A DNA stretch of 64,000 nucleotides from Persicaria tinctoria. Taxonomy: Eukaryota > Streptophyta > Magnoliopsida > Caryophyllales > Polygonaceae. Shown here piece after piece: positions 42,209-53,399 of the stretch (its first letter is position 1; each line of letters starts with the position of its first letter). A program made the translations under genes and the position numbers. A model generated the notes under the pieces. The model did no database searches. It was not told the origin of the DNA and worked only from the letters and a program-made list of their open reading frames with translations. Location of the stretch: contig JBANSL010000014.1 in assembly GCA_037127255.1 (NCBI GenBank), positions 64,495,646 to 64,559,645 on the forward strand. Reading direction: 5' to 3'.

Positions 42209-42921
42209 CCGAAACACCGACCCAGGGTGGTTTTTTATATTTTGGGTTAAAGAAACACGACGCTCATGCTCTAACATTTTTTCCTTCTCCTTTCAAATCC
42301 TTGTTGAGCAAGGAGTATATTACTTCTTTTTTTCTTTCTCTCCAAATGCTTGGACATCAAGCTCCATATCCATTTTTTTCCTCAAGTGCTTGGACACCAA
42401 GTACCAACTCCGCAATCTCGACTCGGCGGCGCACGAGTCCGGCGACTATGCGATCAGCGAAAAGACTGCCATTGGTCCGAGGCAAGGCCAAGTAGGAGGA
42501 GATTGGTCAGGGTAGAGGTGGGCAAACGACCCCGAAGCCACCAGGAAGCCCCCGCATAGAGGCACTCGATTTGGGATGGTGGTCTTAACCAGTGATGGCG
42601 AAGCGAAGCCACCAAAAGCTACTAACGGTGAAGGCAGAGCGGCTAGGCAAGGGATGGATAGGGGACCCAACCCAGAGACGGATCGCCACCGAGCCCCTGC
42701 TAGAACGACAAGAGGCATCGACGCCCCCACTAAGTACAGTCGAAAATGGGATTAAGGTTGAGTTCAAAATCGTCTTGCGGACCATCGATATGAAATTAAG
42801 GATTGAGAAGCTCAAAATCAGCTTGCAAGCCTTTGAAAAGATAAACGGGTTTGGATGCATGAATAGAGCATGGAGAAAGATGAAATCAGGACTGAAATCA
42901 CATAAATACAAGAAGCCCCAA
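42209..42921. other. Unassigned GC-rich segment
   Basis: Lies between retroposon copy E and an L1. Frames of 60-160 codons are open here but lack homology that I can name and overlap on both strands. Possibly another decayed retroposon body. Confidence 0.4.
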
Positions 42922-44091
42922 TTTTTTTTTTTTTACCGTATGAAAATATTTGGTAGATCTTACAAAACCCATAGCATACTACCAGGATCATCCTTAAGGA
43001 TGATAGAGTACAATTACCTATTAATAGGAGTTGTAAGCCTATTACAATTGATACTTTTCCTGGCTATGTAATCAACAACTTTATTAGGTTCCCTAAGACA
43101 ATACCTAAATTGAATATTATTAAAAGCACTAGCCATATGATGAATCTTTCCTACTTGATGGATGATTTCCCAGGGAGTGTCTTGATCTCTTTTGATTGCG
43201 TTGATTAGCGTTTGATTGTCACCTTCAATGATCACGTTACTTATTCCTTTCATGATTGCCTGTTGCAACATTCCTAGGATGACTGCTTCTACCTCTGTCT
43301 GCAACACTGAACCTTTAGATGTATTTTTGAAGAATACATCTAAAATATTGCTTTCAGAGTCTCTAATGAGTCCCCCCACCTGACAAATGCCCACGGGCTT
43401 AACCGGGTCATCTATATTAATCTTATAGATAGAGCTTGGAGGTTTGATTCATTTGGTGTTCCTTCTTTTGGACTAGGCTACCTCTGTAATTGAGTCTATT
43501 TCAACATTTTAATTTTTAATATTTGTGGTGATAGTATGGGCTGATATTGTTGGAGGGGGAGGGGTTTTATTCTATTTTTGACTTTCCAAATAGCTTTCCA
43601 TAGAAAACCTAAGTCTTGAATTTTATCTTTACCTTTATTCATCATCAGAAGGTCATGTATAGCTAGGTTATTTTCGGATTGAGTGAACAATTTTTTTCCG
43701 TTTATTATTTCATATTGAACTATCACGCTTTTGATAAAGTTACAGTTGAGTAATAAGTGTGTAGTATCCTCATCCTGGGAGGAGCAAATGGAGCATTGAG
43801 CCGGTACTTTATTAAAATATTTGTTTAGTTTTTATGTAGTCGGGAATCCATCAACTAGAATTTTCCATAAAAGGGTCTTAATTCTTGGAGGTAATTAGTT
43901 TTCCAAATCCATTTTATGTCACTGCTTATTGGTGCATTATCAATATTGTTTAGACCTTTCGTTGATTTCGTTGAGAGTACACCATTTGGCCCCGATTTAA
44001 TTTTGTGCATTTGTGTACATATAATGAGTAATTTTCCATTAAAAAAAATCAATTCAAGACCCAACATGTCATTTTGACTCATCATACCCAC
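42922..44091 (-). mobile_element. L1-type LINE 3' fragment, different subfamily
   Basis: Poly(A) seen as a T-run at 42922-42934, after which the minus strand reads RNase H (43014-43394: GICQVGGLIRDSESN, TEVEAVILGMLQQAI, IEGDNQTLINAI). The pre-RNase H region follows at 43496-43726 and the zf-RVT region (IKWIWKTNY...) at 43855-44091. Frames are broken between these blocks. It differs clearly from the 19.6 kb L1. It is truncated at about 44091. Confidence 0.82.
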
Positions 44092-44469
44092 CGATTAGGG
44101 TTAGGGTTGATATTTTCTAACCCATAACCCAATGGATTGAATTGTCGATCTGCTAGATTTGACTCGTGGACAACACTACATCCTTATAATCTCCAAAAAT
44201 AAATTTCATCTCCTAAAAAATAATTTACTCTCAAATATATCATAAGTCCCGATGTCGTATCCGCTTGCTAGCCTCGTGCATAGGTGTCAAGGCTTTATTT
44301 TAGAGACTTAGTGAAAAAACTATCTACCGCGAGATAATTCGGTTGCAGACTATGTAGCTAGTTTAGCTTTTAACTTTTTTTTTTTATTATTATCATGTAT
44401 TGTTTGAAACTCATGTGAACATTTTAAGCTTGTTGTCGATTGATGTGAAAGATTTGGCTATTCCTTGTA

Positions 44470-44658
44470 CGGTGAGAATCCTCTAGTTCGCATTTATTGT
44501 TTCTTTTATAGTCTGCTTTCTTTTATTGATTGAAAATAATTATAAAAATACCCTATTTATCAAGACAAGTAATAAAATAATTCGGCACATCTAATCAAGC
44601 AATACGGACTACATAATGGACCATGGACCGTAATTATGGACTATGATATCTCAACCCT
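44470..44658 (+). mobile_element. GGATCC-ended MITE, copy 3 (189 bp, 9-bp target-site duplication)
   Basis: Flanks TTCCTTGTA at 44461-44469 and 44659-44667. Ends CGGTGAGAATCCTCTAG and GATATCTCAACCCT. Interior shared with the copy at 39436. More diverged ends suggest an older insertion. Confidence 0.82.
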
Positions 44659-44744
44659 TTCCTTGTATGGTTAGATCATAGTCAACTTTGATTTTGTAAA
44701 GCGCATGGTGAAGCACGGAGAGATCCACTTCTCCATTTAGAAAA

Positions 44745-45249
44745 ACCGTTTTGTTATCGGCACGGTTCCATCTCGCCATCGACACGGTGCCAATGCCGAA
44801 TTACCAAGACGGCACACTGGCTGCCGAATCCGAAGGCCCAAATCGACACCAAATCTTCCGACCCATGACCCCTCTCCTATTGGGAAGGAGCAACAAACTG
44901 GGTCTCCTCCCTCAGTGTCGGCGTTGTGGCCGGAGCCTGGGAGAACCGCCGCCGACGAGCTCCCCTTCTCCTCCTCCTCTTCTTCTTCCGTGGGCTTAAG
45001 TTTGGGCCTAATTTCGTGGGCTTAAGTTTGGGTTTTAAAAGGAATTGAGCCTATTTTATTAAATGAACTCATTTTGAGGTTTTAGGGAAAGATGTGGGAA
45101 TTCGGCTTTGGTAATTTAAAAATGGCCGATGTGGGAATTCGGCTTCGGCACTAGGTATGCTGACTTCGGCGTTTTCTATGCTGATTTGGACGTTCGGCAT
45201 CGGCACCGTGCTGATGGCGAGATGAAAGCCGTGTAGATAACAGAACCGT
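44745..45249. mobile_element. Foldback element with about 55-bp terminal inverted repeats
   Basis: The left arm from 44745 (ACCGTTTTGTTATCGGCACG..., CATCTCGCCATC, ACGGTGCC) is mirrored by the right arm ending at 45249 (GGCACCGTGCTGATGGCGAG, GATAACAGAACCGT). Between them lies GC-rich sequence with a direct repeat GTGGGCTTAAGTTTGGG. No clear target-site duplication. It ends 360 bp upstream of the TBCCD1 start codon. Confidence 0.75.
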
Positions 45250-45608
45250 AAAAAAAAAATACTCTGTATATTTTAAAGTTTAATGATGTCTAATTCACGT
45301 TTGATCACAAGTTTCTTATCATAACTAGAGGTGAGATTATCCTAATCTGAACCCAAGGGAAATAAAAAGTGGCGTGAAATTAATTTGCATAAATTTAACC
45401 TTATTGCAGGATAAAAAAAAAATACAGTATTTAATCTGTCGAAAAATTGACCAGTTTTAATATCAAAGGTAGCGGTAGACGGAAGCGCTTAACACACGCC
45501 GGAGTTGACGGTGCCCCACCACACTCACCGCCACACTATCCTCTTCCCCTCTCTCTCTGCTTTCAAGGCTCAAATTCCCTCTCCTGCATTCTCTCATCAT
45601 CATTAGCA

Positions 45609-48600
45609 ATGGCAGATGGTACGGTCGCCCCCGCCACCGTGAAAGATCCAATCTATATTCACACCAGGAGAGAGCCATTCGAGCACGGCCTCGTTCCAAT
45701 CCCTAAGCTCATCTTCTCCGATGGAGCCACCACCCTTGGATCCATCAAGACGAAGCTCCTTCAGCGCGCTTCTCAGCCTTCCCTCCGTGTTGACGCGGCT
45801 GCCATAGCTGATACCCTTCAGATCTCGCCGGACCACGCCAGGCTCGTCCTCGATGCGATCTCCTCCATCCTCCCCTTCGATTCCGACCCGCTCGTCTCCG
45901 CCAAGCCCGACCAGATCGACTCGGCCGGCGTCAATGTCTTCGATTTGATCCTCTTTCTGTATATTCAGTCGTACAAGAGACTCCTCCCCAGGACGAACAA
46001 GGATCCCGCCTCCATTGGCGATGTTTGGCCTACGCATTCTGCCTTTGATGGCTATTTGTCGGCTCTTTCTCCGTTGCAGGTAATTACTTGGATGTTGTAT
46101 TGTTTTCCATCATTCTGTATCTTTTTTGACCTCTTGTTGATGCACCTTATTGATATTTTTGTTTGCAGTTCCGTTTGGCTTCAATTTTTACTGTTGTTAT
46201 TGTTTAATGTAATAGAATTGAGAAGACTAGATGAAGGAAGGATAGCTTCGGCTGTGGTTTGATTGAGGGATTGCAGTGCTGAGCAATGTCATTGCTTTTT
46301 GACCTTTGCTTTTCAGTTGGCTTGTTGCAATAACTTGCATTAGACACCTGAAAAGAGTCTGGACAAGCATCCCACTGTATTTGTGATCAAGATTCTTAAA
46401 CTATGTTATTTTAGCGTCTGGACAAGCATCCCACTGTATCATTTGACGACAAAGTTCCTATCATATAGACATTCTCTTTTTCCTTTTTATTGGTGGTGTG
46501 TAGCACACTAGCATGTGTGACTTACTCTGTACATTGATGGAATTTGATACACCCTCTCATCATTCAATTTTTGGTGTTTTTAGTAGTTACTTAGATAGCA
46601 TTGAAGAGGAAGGGTAGGAGATGTAAGAGTCAGAATGGAGGTTCAGATTGGGGTTTTGACATGAGTTTCTAGCATGTACATGTTCCAGTTAATGTTGTTG
46701 ATCTTTTAGCCGTGTCATTCTTTGAACCTAACAGCATCAAAAAGGAAATAAATGGAACCTTTTATTTATTGACACTTTTGTGAGCATTCGTTGGCATAAA
46801 CTCTTTGATCTGTGGTGGTGTTTTATACAGTATTTGTTTGGTGATTATTTGGTTATGGTCCATTTGGTAACACAAACATTCAATTTCTGTTACCTTGTAG
46901 CTTGCACGCAGCAATAGTCGTAAATTTATGCCATCACAAGCAGACGAGGAGGCTCATCAATTGTCCTATTTGCAGAAGCATTTAGCTAACATACTTACTC
47001 TTTTAGCAGATCCAGTTGATGGTGAAGGCGAAAATTCCCTGGTTTGTCACAATTGTTTTATTCTCGGTACTTTGATGGAGTTATTAATTCATTCATCTTT
47101 GGGGGGGGATAAAAATATGTTTTGGTTAGTCTTTAAAGCCTTTGGATTTTAGCAGACTTGACAATTCCAGATCAGTAGCTCTTTCATACTACTTGGCATT
47201 TGCTCTCCATACCCGGAAATTTCATTCAACCTTATGAGATTGTGCTCCACAAGCTATATGATGTGATCTGATAAACTTTGATCACCTTTCATAGTTTGAT
47301 TCAAACTGAATACACAAAAGTTGGTCTGTACTCGTAGTTCCTCTTTGAGATTTTTTTAATGTGTAAATAACAGATTCTATCTTCTACAAATGCCATCTGT
47401 TGACACATTAGGACTGGATGATGTCAATGGAACTGGAGGTGATTGTTTCCCTAGATGTTTGAGGAATGAACTTGAGCTCAGTATCATCATGCAAATACTG
47501 CTAATTGACTAAAAAAATAACACTGGGTTCAACTACATTTTTGCATCATTGTTCTTCTCTTTCACCTGTTATTTAATTTTGCTTGGGAAGTAACTGATTA
47601 TTAGCATATTAATCCTTTGGTGCCTTGTTTCAGGTCTTTCCAATGGAGAGATTTGAACACCTTGGCTTTCTGATTCATTTTGGTGAGAGGGGATCTGAAG
47701 GGATTCCATTGCGCCAAGCAGCCCCATTCTTTGCAAATTCAGATCCTGATATGCCTGCTGCTCCTGTTCCTGCTGCTGAAGTTCATGACTGGCTTCTGCA
47801 GAGTATAGCGGATTCTCTGGAACATATTACTGAGAGGAGTTCTGCAAAAGATAATGGCTCACCTAGTAGCAGCAATTCTGACCAGGATGTTTCCATGACT
47901 GATGCCAGTCCAACTTCAGCTAAGGCCACAGCAAGTGCTAGGGGTTTGAACTTTATAGAAGGTGTCTCTAAATCATCATTTGTAAAACAAGCAGCTGATC
48001 TGAATGGCTCTTCTCTTAAGGTGTGCTTGGATTTAGCTGAAATTTCACTATTTTCTTGAGCTATTTAATATTTACAGGCAGCTTAAATCAAAGGATGAGT
48101 TTTCTTCTCCAAGAATTCTAATCAACTGAAAATGTCAATCAAGTGAATTACTGGAATGCTTTTACCTGTTCCATATGACAAAAGACCTCCTCGTACAGCA
48201 CAATAACTGACAAGCCTGATATTTCTCTAAAATTTTGTTGCAGTTGGTCTAAATGAAAATGGTGATGTTTTGTGGGCATGCATCCAAGACAGTAATATCC
48301 CTTGATTATGGATTATTTCTGCAAATCATTGTTAAGCTACCATGGCAAATTGACCTGTTGGGTTATTTGGTTATGATTTTTATATTTTCCCAGCATTAAC
48401 CCATTATATTACCTTGAGCTAATCTGAGCAGCCTGATGTAAACTTCTATTTGTCATTTTTGTTATATTCACTTGTTTGACAGCTCCTTTTTTTTTTCTCA
48501 CTGTGACGAGTTTTCATTTCCCCTCACATTGTGGAAGGAGGTTTATTCTTTCAACTTTCAAGTACCCTGAAACTAACGTACCTTAATTTGCAGGTAGCAA

Positions 48601-50379
48601 ACTGTCATGATTCTGTCATTTATGTCTTAGCACCTTTACAATATGCCACATTATATGGTTGCTCTGATGCAACTATAGTTCTTGGAGCTGTTAGCAAGGT
48701 AATGATATAATCAGTTGGTGTTTATTTTCTTAACTATATTTTCATTGTATATTTTCTAACTATATTTTCATTGTATATTCTGTCAATGTAGGCTGTAAGA
48801 GTAGAACACTGTGAGCGAGTTCATGTGATTTGTGTTGCCAAAAGGATTTGCGTTGCCAATTGTCGCGAGTGCGTTTTCTTCTTGGGTGTAAATCACCGAC
48901 CACTTATTGTTGGTGATAATCACAAGCTTCAGGTCTGTTTCTGGATAGTCTTTGTAGCTTAGCTTTTTACCAGATGGTTGTTTTCCTGCTCTGGAGTCTG
49001 TAGAAGTCCTTATAACATGCAGCCTTGGTGACTAGCATTTACTCATTTAGTAGTCCCTCCTGCAAGTTATTTTTTATGACATTTGCTTTCATCTGACTGG
49101 CTTTAGAGTTTGAGTGAAATTCCTATTTACCTACATACTAGTATACTAAATAGTGGGTCAGCAACCTTTTACAAGGAAGAAGGCATGGAGAATAAGATAT
49201 TATATTTATTTCATGCAACTATAGCAGGCACATTTCATGGATGTAAGTTATTTTTCCTCTGGCTAATCACAGGCTTGCATGTTGCATTGGCACTTGTATG
49301 TTGAATTTATTTTAGAATATCTATAACTATGCACACCCTGAACTTTTGGGGTGCATTGTAGAGATTTCTCTTTTTCCTCTCTGAAATAGTAAACTGTAAA
49401 TAATTATGCTTTTTTTTTTTTTTGTAAAGTTCAATCTCAACCTTGAATTCCTCCATGATGGGCGTGTTTTATGTTATTTTGGACACTATATGACCAATCT
49501 TTCCTCGTGCCTTCAGGTTGCCCCCTATAACACATTTTACCCTCAGTTAGAGGAGCACATGGCTGAAGCTGGTATTGAGGCATCTGTCAACAGATGGGAT
49601 GAATCTTTGGCGCTAGGTGTGGTTGATCCTCATGATTCATTTTCTCATCCAGCTGGTACTTCTGATGTTCAAACTGAAACAGCCTCACATTTGGATCCAG
49701 ATGTGTTCACAAACTTTCAAGTATGTGTAGTTTGTATGTTTCATTTCCGTTCACTGTTCACATTTCTGCTTTAGAGGCATGTGTGAGTATTTTTTTTCCC
49801 TTATCATGGGAGAAGCCTATTGCTCGCTCCACTTGCCAGCCTTACGTATCCCCAAGTAAATTCATACATTGGCTATTTTCTTTATTCTCAGATTCCGAAA
49901 TGGTTTTTTGGCGAATCTGCTGGGAACACTGCAGACAATCCATTTTCCTTACCAGAAGCTTATATGAGCTCTCAAGTTCGAAATGTATGCAGCAAAGAAC
50001 TACACTCCAGACAATGATTATGTGCTCTATTGATGCTCTTACAAATTACAATATGCCTCATAAATCATCCCATATTCTCAATCCTGTGTACACACGTTAA
50101 TCTTTTTTTATTTGCAGCGTAACAACCTTGGGGAAGTAAAGCAAATTCTAAAGGAAACTCTACTTGACGAGAATAAGAAGCGAGAGCTTTCTTGTGCACT
50201 TCATATTTGCTTCAAAGACTGGCTATATGGTAATGATCATTGAAATTTTTTATTTTTTATTTTTAAATCTTTGTTGTTTTATTCTTCTTTATTAAAACTC
50301 CTCTTACATTTATGTTGTTACAGCATCCGGAAACATTCGTCAGCTTTACTGCTTACAGGAGACCGATGCTCCAAACTGA
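45609..50379 (+). CDS. TBCCD1: TBCC domain-containing protein 1 (TBCCD1-like), 569 aa
   Basis: Nine exons join in phase: 45609-46079, 46901-47041, 47634-48020, 48594-48698, 48792-48932, 49517-49720, 49892-49984, 50118-50229 and 50324-50379. I chose MADGTV at 45609 because the family begins near there; an in-frame ATG at 45447 exists but adds low-complexity leader. The N-terminal helical region reads HTRREPFEHGLVPIPKLIF. A Ser-rich linker lies in exon 3 and the TBCC/C-CAP beta-helix in exons 4-6 (VANCHDSVIYVLAPLQYATL, RICVANCRECVFFLGVNHRP, VAPYNTFYPQLEEHM). The family is related to tubulin cofactor C. In my alignment the arginine-finger position appears to be Cys (RICVAN), so GAP activity is doubtful. 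Arabidopsis has 573 aa (At3g57890). Confidence 0.94.
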
Positions 50380-52021
50380 AGCCCCGGATGTGAATCAAGA
50401 CTGGAGGAGGATGCTGAGGAAGTGAGGATCACCGTGATTGAATCGCATTTTCAAGCTTTATGCCATCAGACTAGGGATGGCCATGATTGAATCCCCGGTT
50501 ATTCGAGCTAGATAGTAGTAGTACTTACTAATCTTATTCCCCTTATTTATCTAGAGAGAGAGTGAGAAGTTATTGTGCATTATATCTTAGTGCAAAATTG
50601 TGGGTTCATCCAGATTTGTTGTTTGTACGAGTCAGGGCGGATGGGTGCTCCTGAACAGGGTTGGTTATTAAGTACTTCGCAGTAATTATATTACAAATGG
50701 TTCTATGGGTGATGCATAATATGAAAGCTTTTGGGTTTAATTATACACTGTATTTTTTTCCATTCTAGTTGTTGTTGGTTGTGTTTGGTTTGGCCACACG
50801 AGATTCTGCAGACGAAGCCAAAACGAGGCCGTTTTGCACTCAAGGTGGGAGGGCAATCACGCTTGCAGTTGCAGGCGCAAATGAATTTTCCTTGCGTTGT
50901 GGACCTGCCATGGGCTGGGGCAAGGTTGCGGTGGCCCCATTATGTCTGTCTCTGGTAAGTGGTAATTTCGCAATGGGGGAGAACTGAGAAGGCAATGGCA
51001 AACGGTGTGGAACTGTATATATATTGGATACCAGCCAAGCAAAATAATATCCCCTCCCGGCTCCCTCCAGTAAACAAGCCTCGATGTAATAATAAATAAT
51101 GTGTCTTGTTTTTATCTGGCAGATCAATATATTAGATTCTTCTTCTTTACCTACATTTTTTTACAACATAGATTACAATCTTATCTTATTACTGGTATTT
51201 GTGTAGCAACAACAACAATAACAAGTAACAACCATAATTATATTGTATCTCACTAAAAGTATGATCTTTGAAGTTAAGTTATACTAGTACAATTTTTTTT
51301 TTAATACAGATGATGATTTGGTTATGTCTAGATCCTGGTAAACTATAGTATATCATTTCTCTGATTGTATTAAAAGAATATTTTTTTAGAGATTTAAACT
51401 ATCCAATAGGCAATAGTATGCCATTTCTTTAGTAAATTTTTTTTATTAGGTAAAAATTCGAGTCAAAACAACGGAGAAGAAAGAAACAAACACCCAATCA
51501 ACCAATACAAGACATCAAAATGGCAAAAAAGTCGATGGAGAATCAAGACGCGTCACGATTGCCACAAACGCAGGAGAGTGCATGATATGTCTTAGAGATC
51601 GAATATGATGTTGCATACTTGTACGTGACATATGTTAGAAAATCCAATAAAATAATAAATGTAGTTCCAAACATAATCAATGGAGTATGAGCAAAAATAA
51701 TAAGGTTGATTCTAAGTCATGGATTTGGGTAACTCTTACTTCTACTTAATACAAACTTAAGCTTATATCATGACTTATCGCTTAATTTAGAGAATCAATC
51801 ATTGATCAAACCATGAAATTAATCGATAATACACATGGTCAATTTTTAGTTAAGTGCATGAACGGTTTACGGAGTTGATAGATGTTTTTATATGAAAACA
51901 GTTTGCCAATAATAATTTCTTAAATTGGTAAGTCTGTTGACACCGTCTTTTCAAGTCGGTAAAATATCTACCGATTTAAAAAACCGATATTAATATATTA
52001 TTTTTGAACGGATAAAAAATA
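50380..52021. other. Intergenic region between TBCCD1 and MCTP, with a possible retroposon 3' remnant
   Basis: Probable TBCCD1 3'UTR to about 50700, then AT-rich DNA. At 51430-51480 a T-run followed by GGTAAAAATTCGAGTC resembles the tail box of the GC-rich retroposon family (copy D has GTAAAAATTCGAGGTC). The hairpins are not preserved, so it is at most a relic. Short frames at 50731-51127 are not convincing. Confidence 0.45.
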
Positions 52022-52250
52022 TACTCCATCTGTTAATTAAAACTTTTCGTTTAGCATTCATGCACGTTTTTTTTAGAATGATAAAAACTATATAAAATAT
52101 TAACATTTTTTTAAATTTATTTTTATAAATTCATACTTAATTGTAATAAGTATGAAATTATTAAAAAAATTAATAATTTATATAATTTTTAATATCTAAA
52201 AAAATGTATATAAATAATAAAACATCAAATTTTAATTAACGGGAATTAGT
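52022..52250. mobile_element. Decayed Stowaway-like MITE
   Basis: Left end TACTCCATCTGTTAATTAAA and right end TTTAATTAACGGGAATTAGTA are imperfect inverted repeats, with inverted AT-rich interior (AAAACTATATAAAATATTA / TATATAATTTTTAATATC). It resembles the elements at 59362 and 59691. It ends about 130 bp upstream of the MCTP leader. Confidence 0.6.
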
Positions 52251-52748
52251 ATTATTTTGAAGCAAAAATACCTACTGATTTTTAAAATTGGTACAGTATA
52301 CTCCACTACTCCGTAACCCGTATTACGCTTGACGAAATATTGGTCGGGTAAACCCGGCGGGTAAAATAAGAAGAACGAGGAGGGTGACGCTGCACGCGCG
52401 ATACTCTCTCTCTCTCTCCGTGCAACAGAGACAACACAGCAACCAAAAGCGGGTGGTGAGTAGACAAAGAAAAAGGGGTGTGTGTGTGTTAAAAGCAGCA
52501 GAGAGAAAGAGAGAGCCTCTTTGTATTTGGCAGCCTTTGTTCTTCGTATATCCCCAATCTCTATCTCTCCGATTCCCAGATCTCTTTCTCTTCTCCAATT
52601 TCTACCCGCTGAACCTACTTCCCAATCTACCCTCCCCCTTCCTGTCACCATTAACCTCCATGGCTTAAATGCTTATGAGCTTCCTCTTATGCGTTTTCCT
52701 CGATTGAGTCCTCTCGAACGACTCCCCCGGAGTCCCGTTCCTTCTGCT

Positions 52749-53084
52749 GTAAGTATCTCTCCGCTTTCTGTGTCTTTTTTACATCGTCTGCTTGGTAGTG
52801 TGTAGCGGATATTATTTTGTTACTGCTGCTGTTGATTTTGCGTTTTCTAGGGTTTTGTTTATCACATTTTTACTGTTTTCAAGCGATTTTGGCTTCTTTT
52901 TTTTCTTTTGAGGGACCTTAGCAGGCTAATCTGTTCATTGTGGTTCTTTTGCTGTGTGTCAGCTTTCGGATTTGCATGCGGATGGATGAGTTTTTGGTGG
53001 TGGTGTGGATTTGAATGTTTGCTGCTTCTTTGTGTCGGTTTGTAACCTACGTTTCCCTTTTCCGGTTTCTTTGATTGTTTGCAG
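52749..53084 (+). other. Intron in the 5'UTR of the MCTP gene
   Basis: Donor GCT|GTAAGTAT at 52749 and acceptor TTTGCAG|AGTTG at 53084/53085 delimit a 336-bp intron. The upstream leader exon is CT-rich (CTCTCTCTCTCTCTCC near 52405-52418). The downstream leader 53085-53399 contains no ATG before the start codon, so the 53400 start is unopposed. A leader intron with an uninterrupted CDS is usual for this gene family. Confidence 0.7.
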
Positions 53085-53399
53085 AGTTGAAGTCTTACAG
53101 ATCTGGAGATTCTCAGCGAGCGATTTATCTTCTTTCGATTGCCATTTCCATTTTCTGTCTTGCTAGATCAACTTTATCCTGTGAGCTCTGCCGTTTCAAC
53201 TTCAGAAACGTTTCTTGTTCCTCTTCTCTCGCTGGCTCGCCGCTGATTTCGCTTGGGGATTATTAAGACTCTTACTTACTCCTCCCTTATTTAAATTCAA
53301 ATTCAAGCTGCTATTTAATTGCCGTTGTTGTGTGCTTCGGTACCTTAAGATACATTATCCCGAGGTTTAAGCAACGTTCATCTCTCGAATCCAGAAAAA

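Noticed and set aside
45447..45608. Upstream in-frame ATG extending TBCCD1 by 54 residues
   Set aside because: The extension is Pro/Ser/Leu-rich leader-like sequence and the family starts at MADG-type methionines. The downstream ATG is preferred.
50731..51127. Short frames downstream of TBCCD1 on both strands
   Set aside because: They overlap each other antisense, have no splice structure and no family match.
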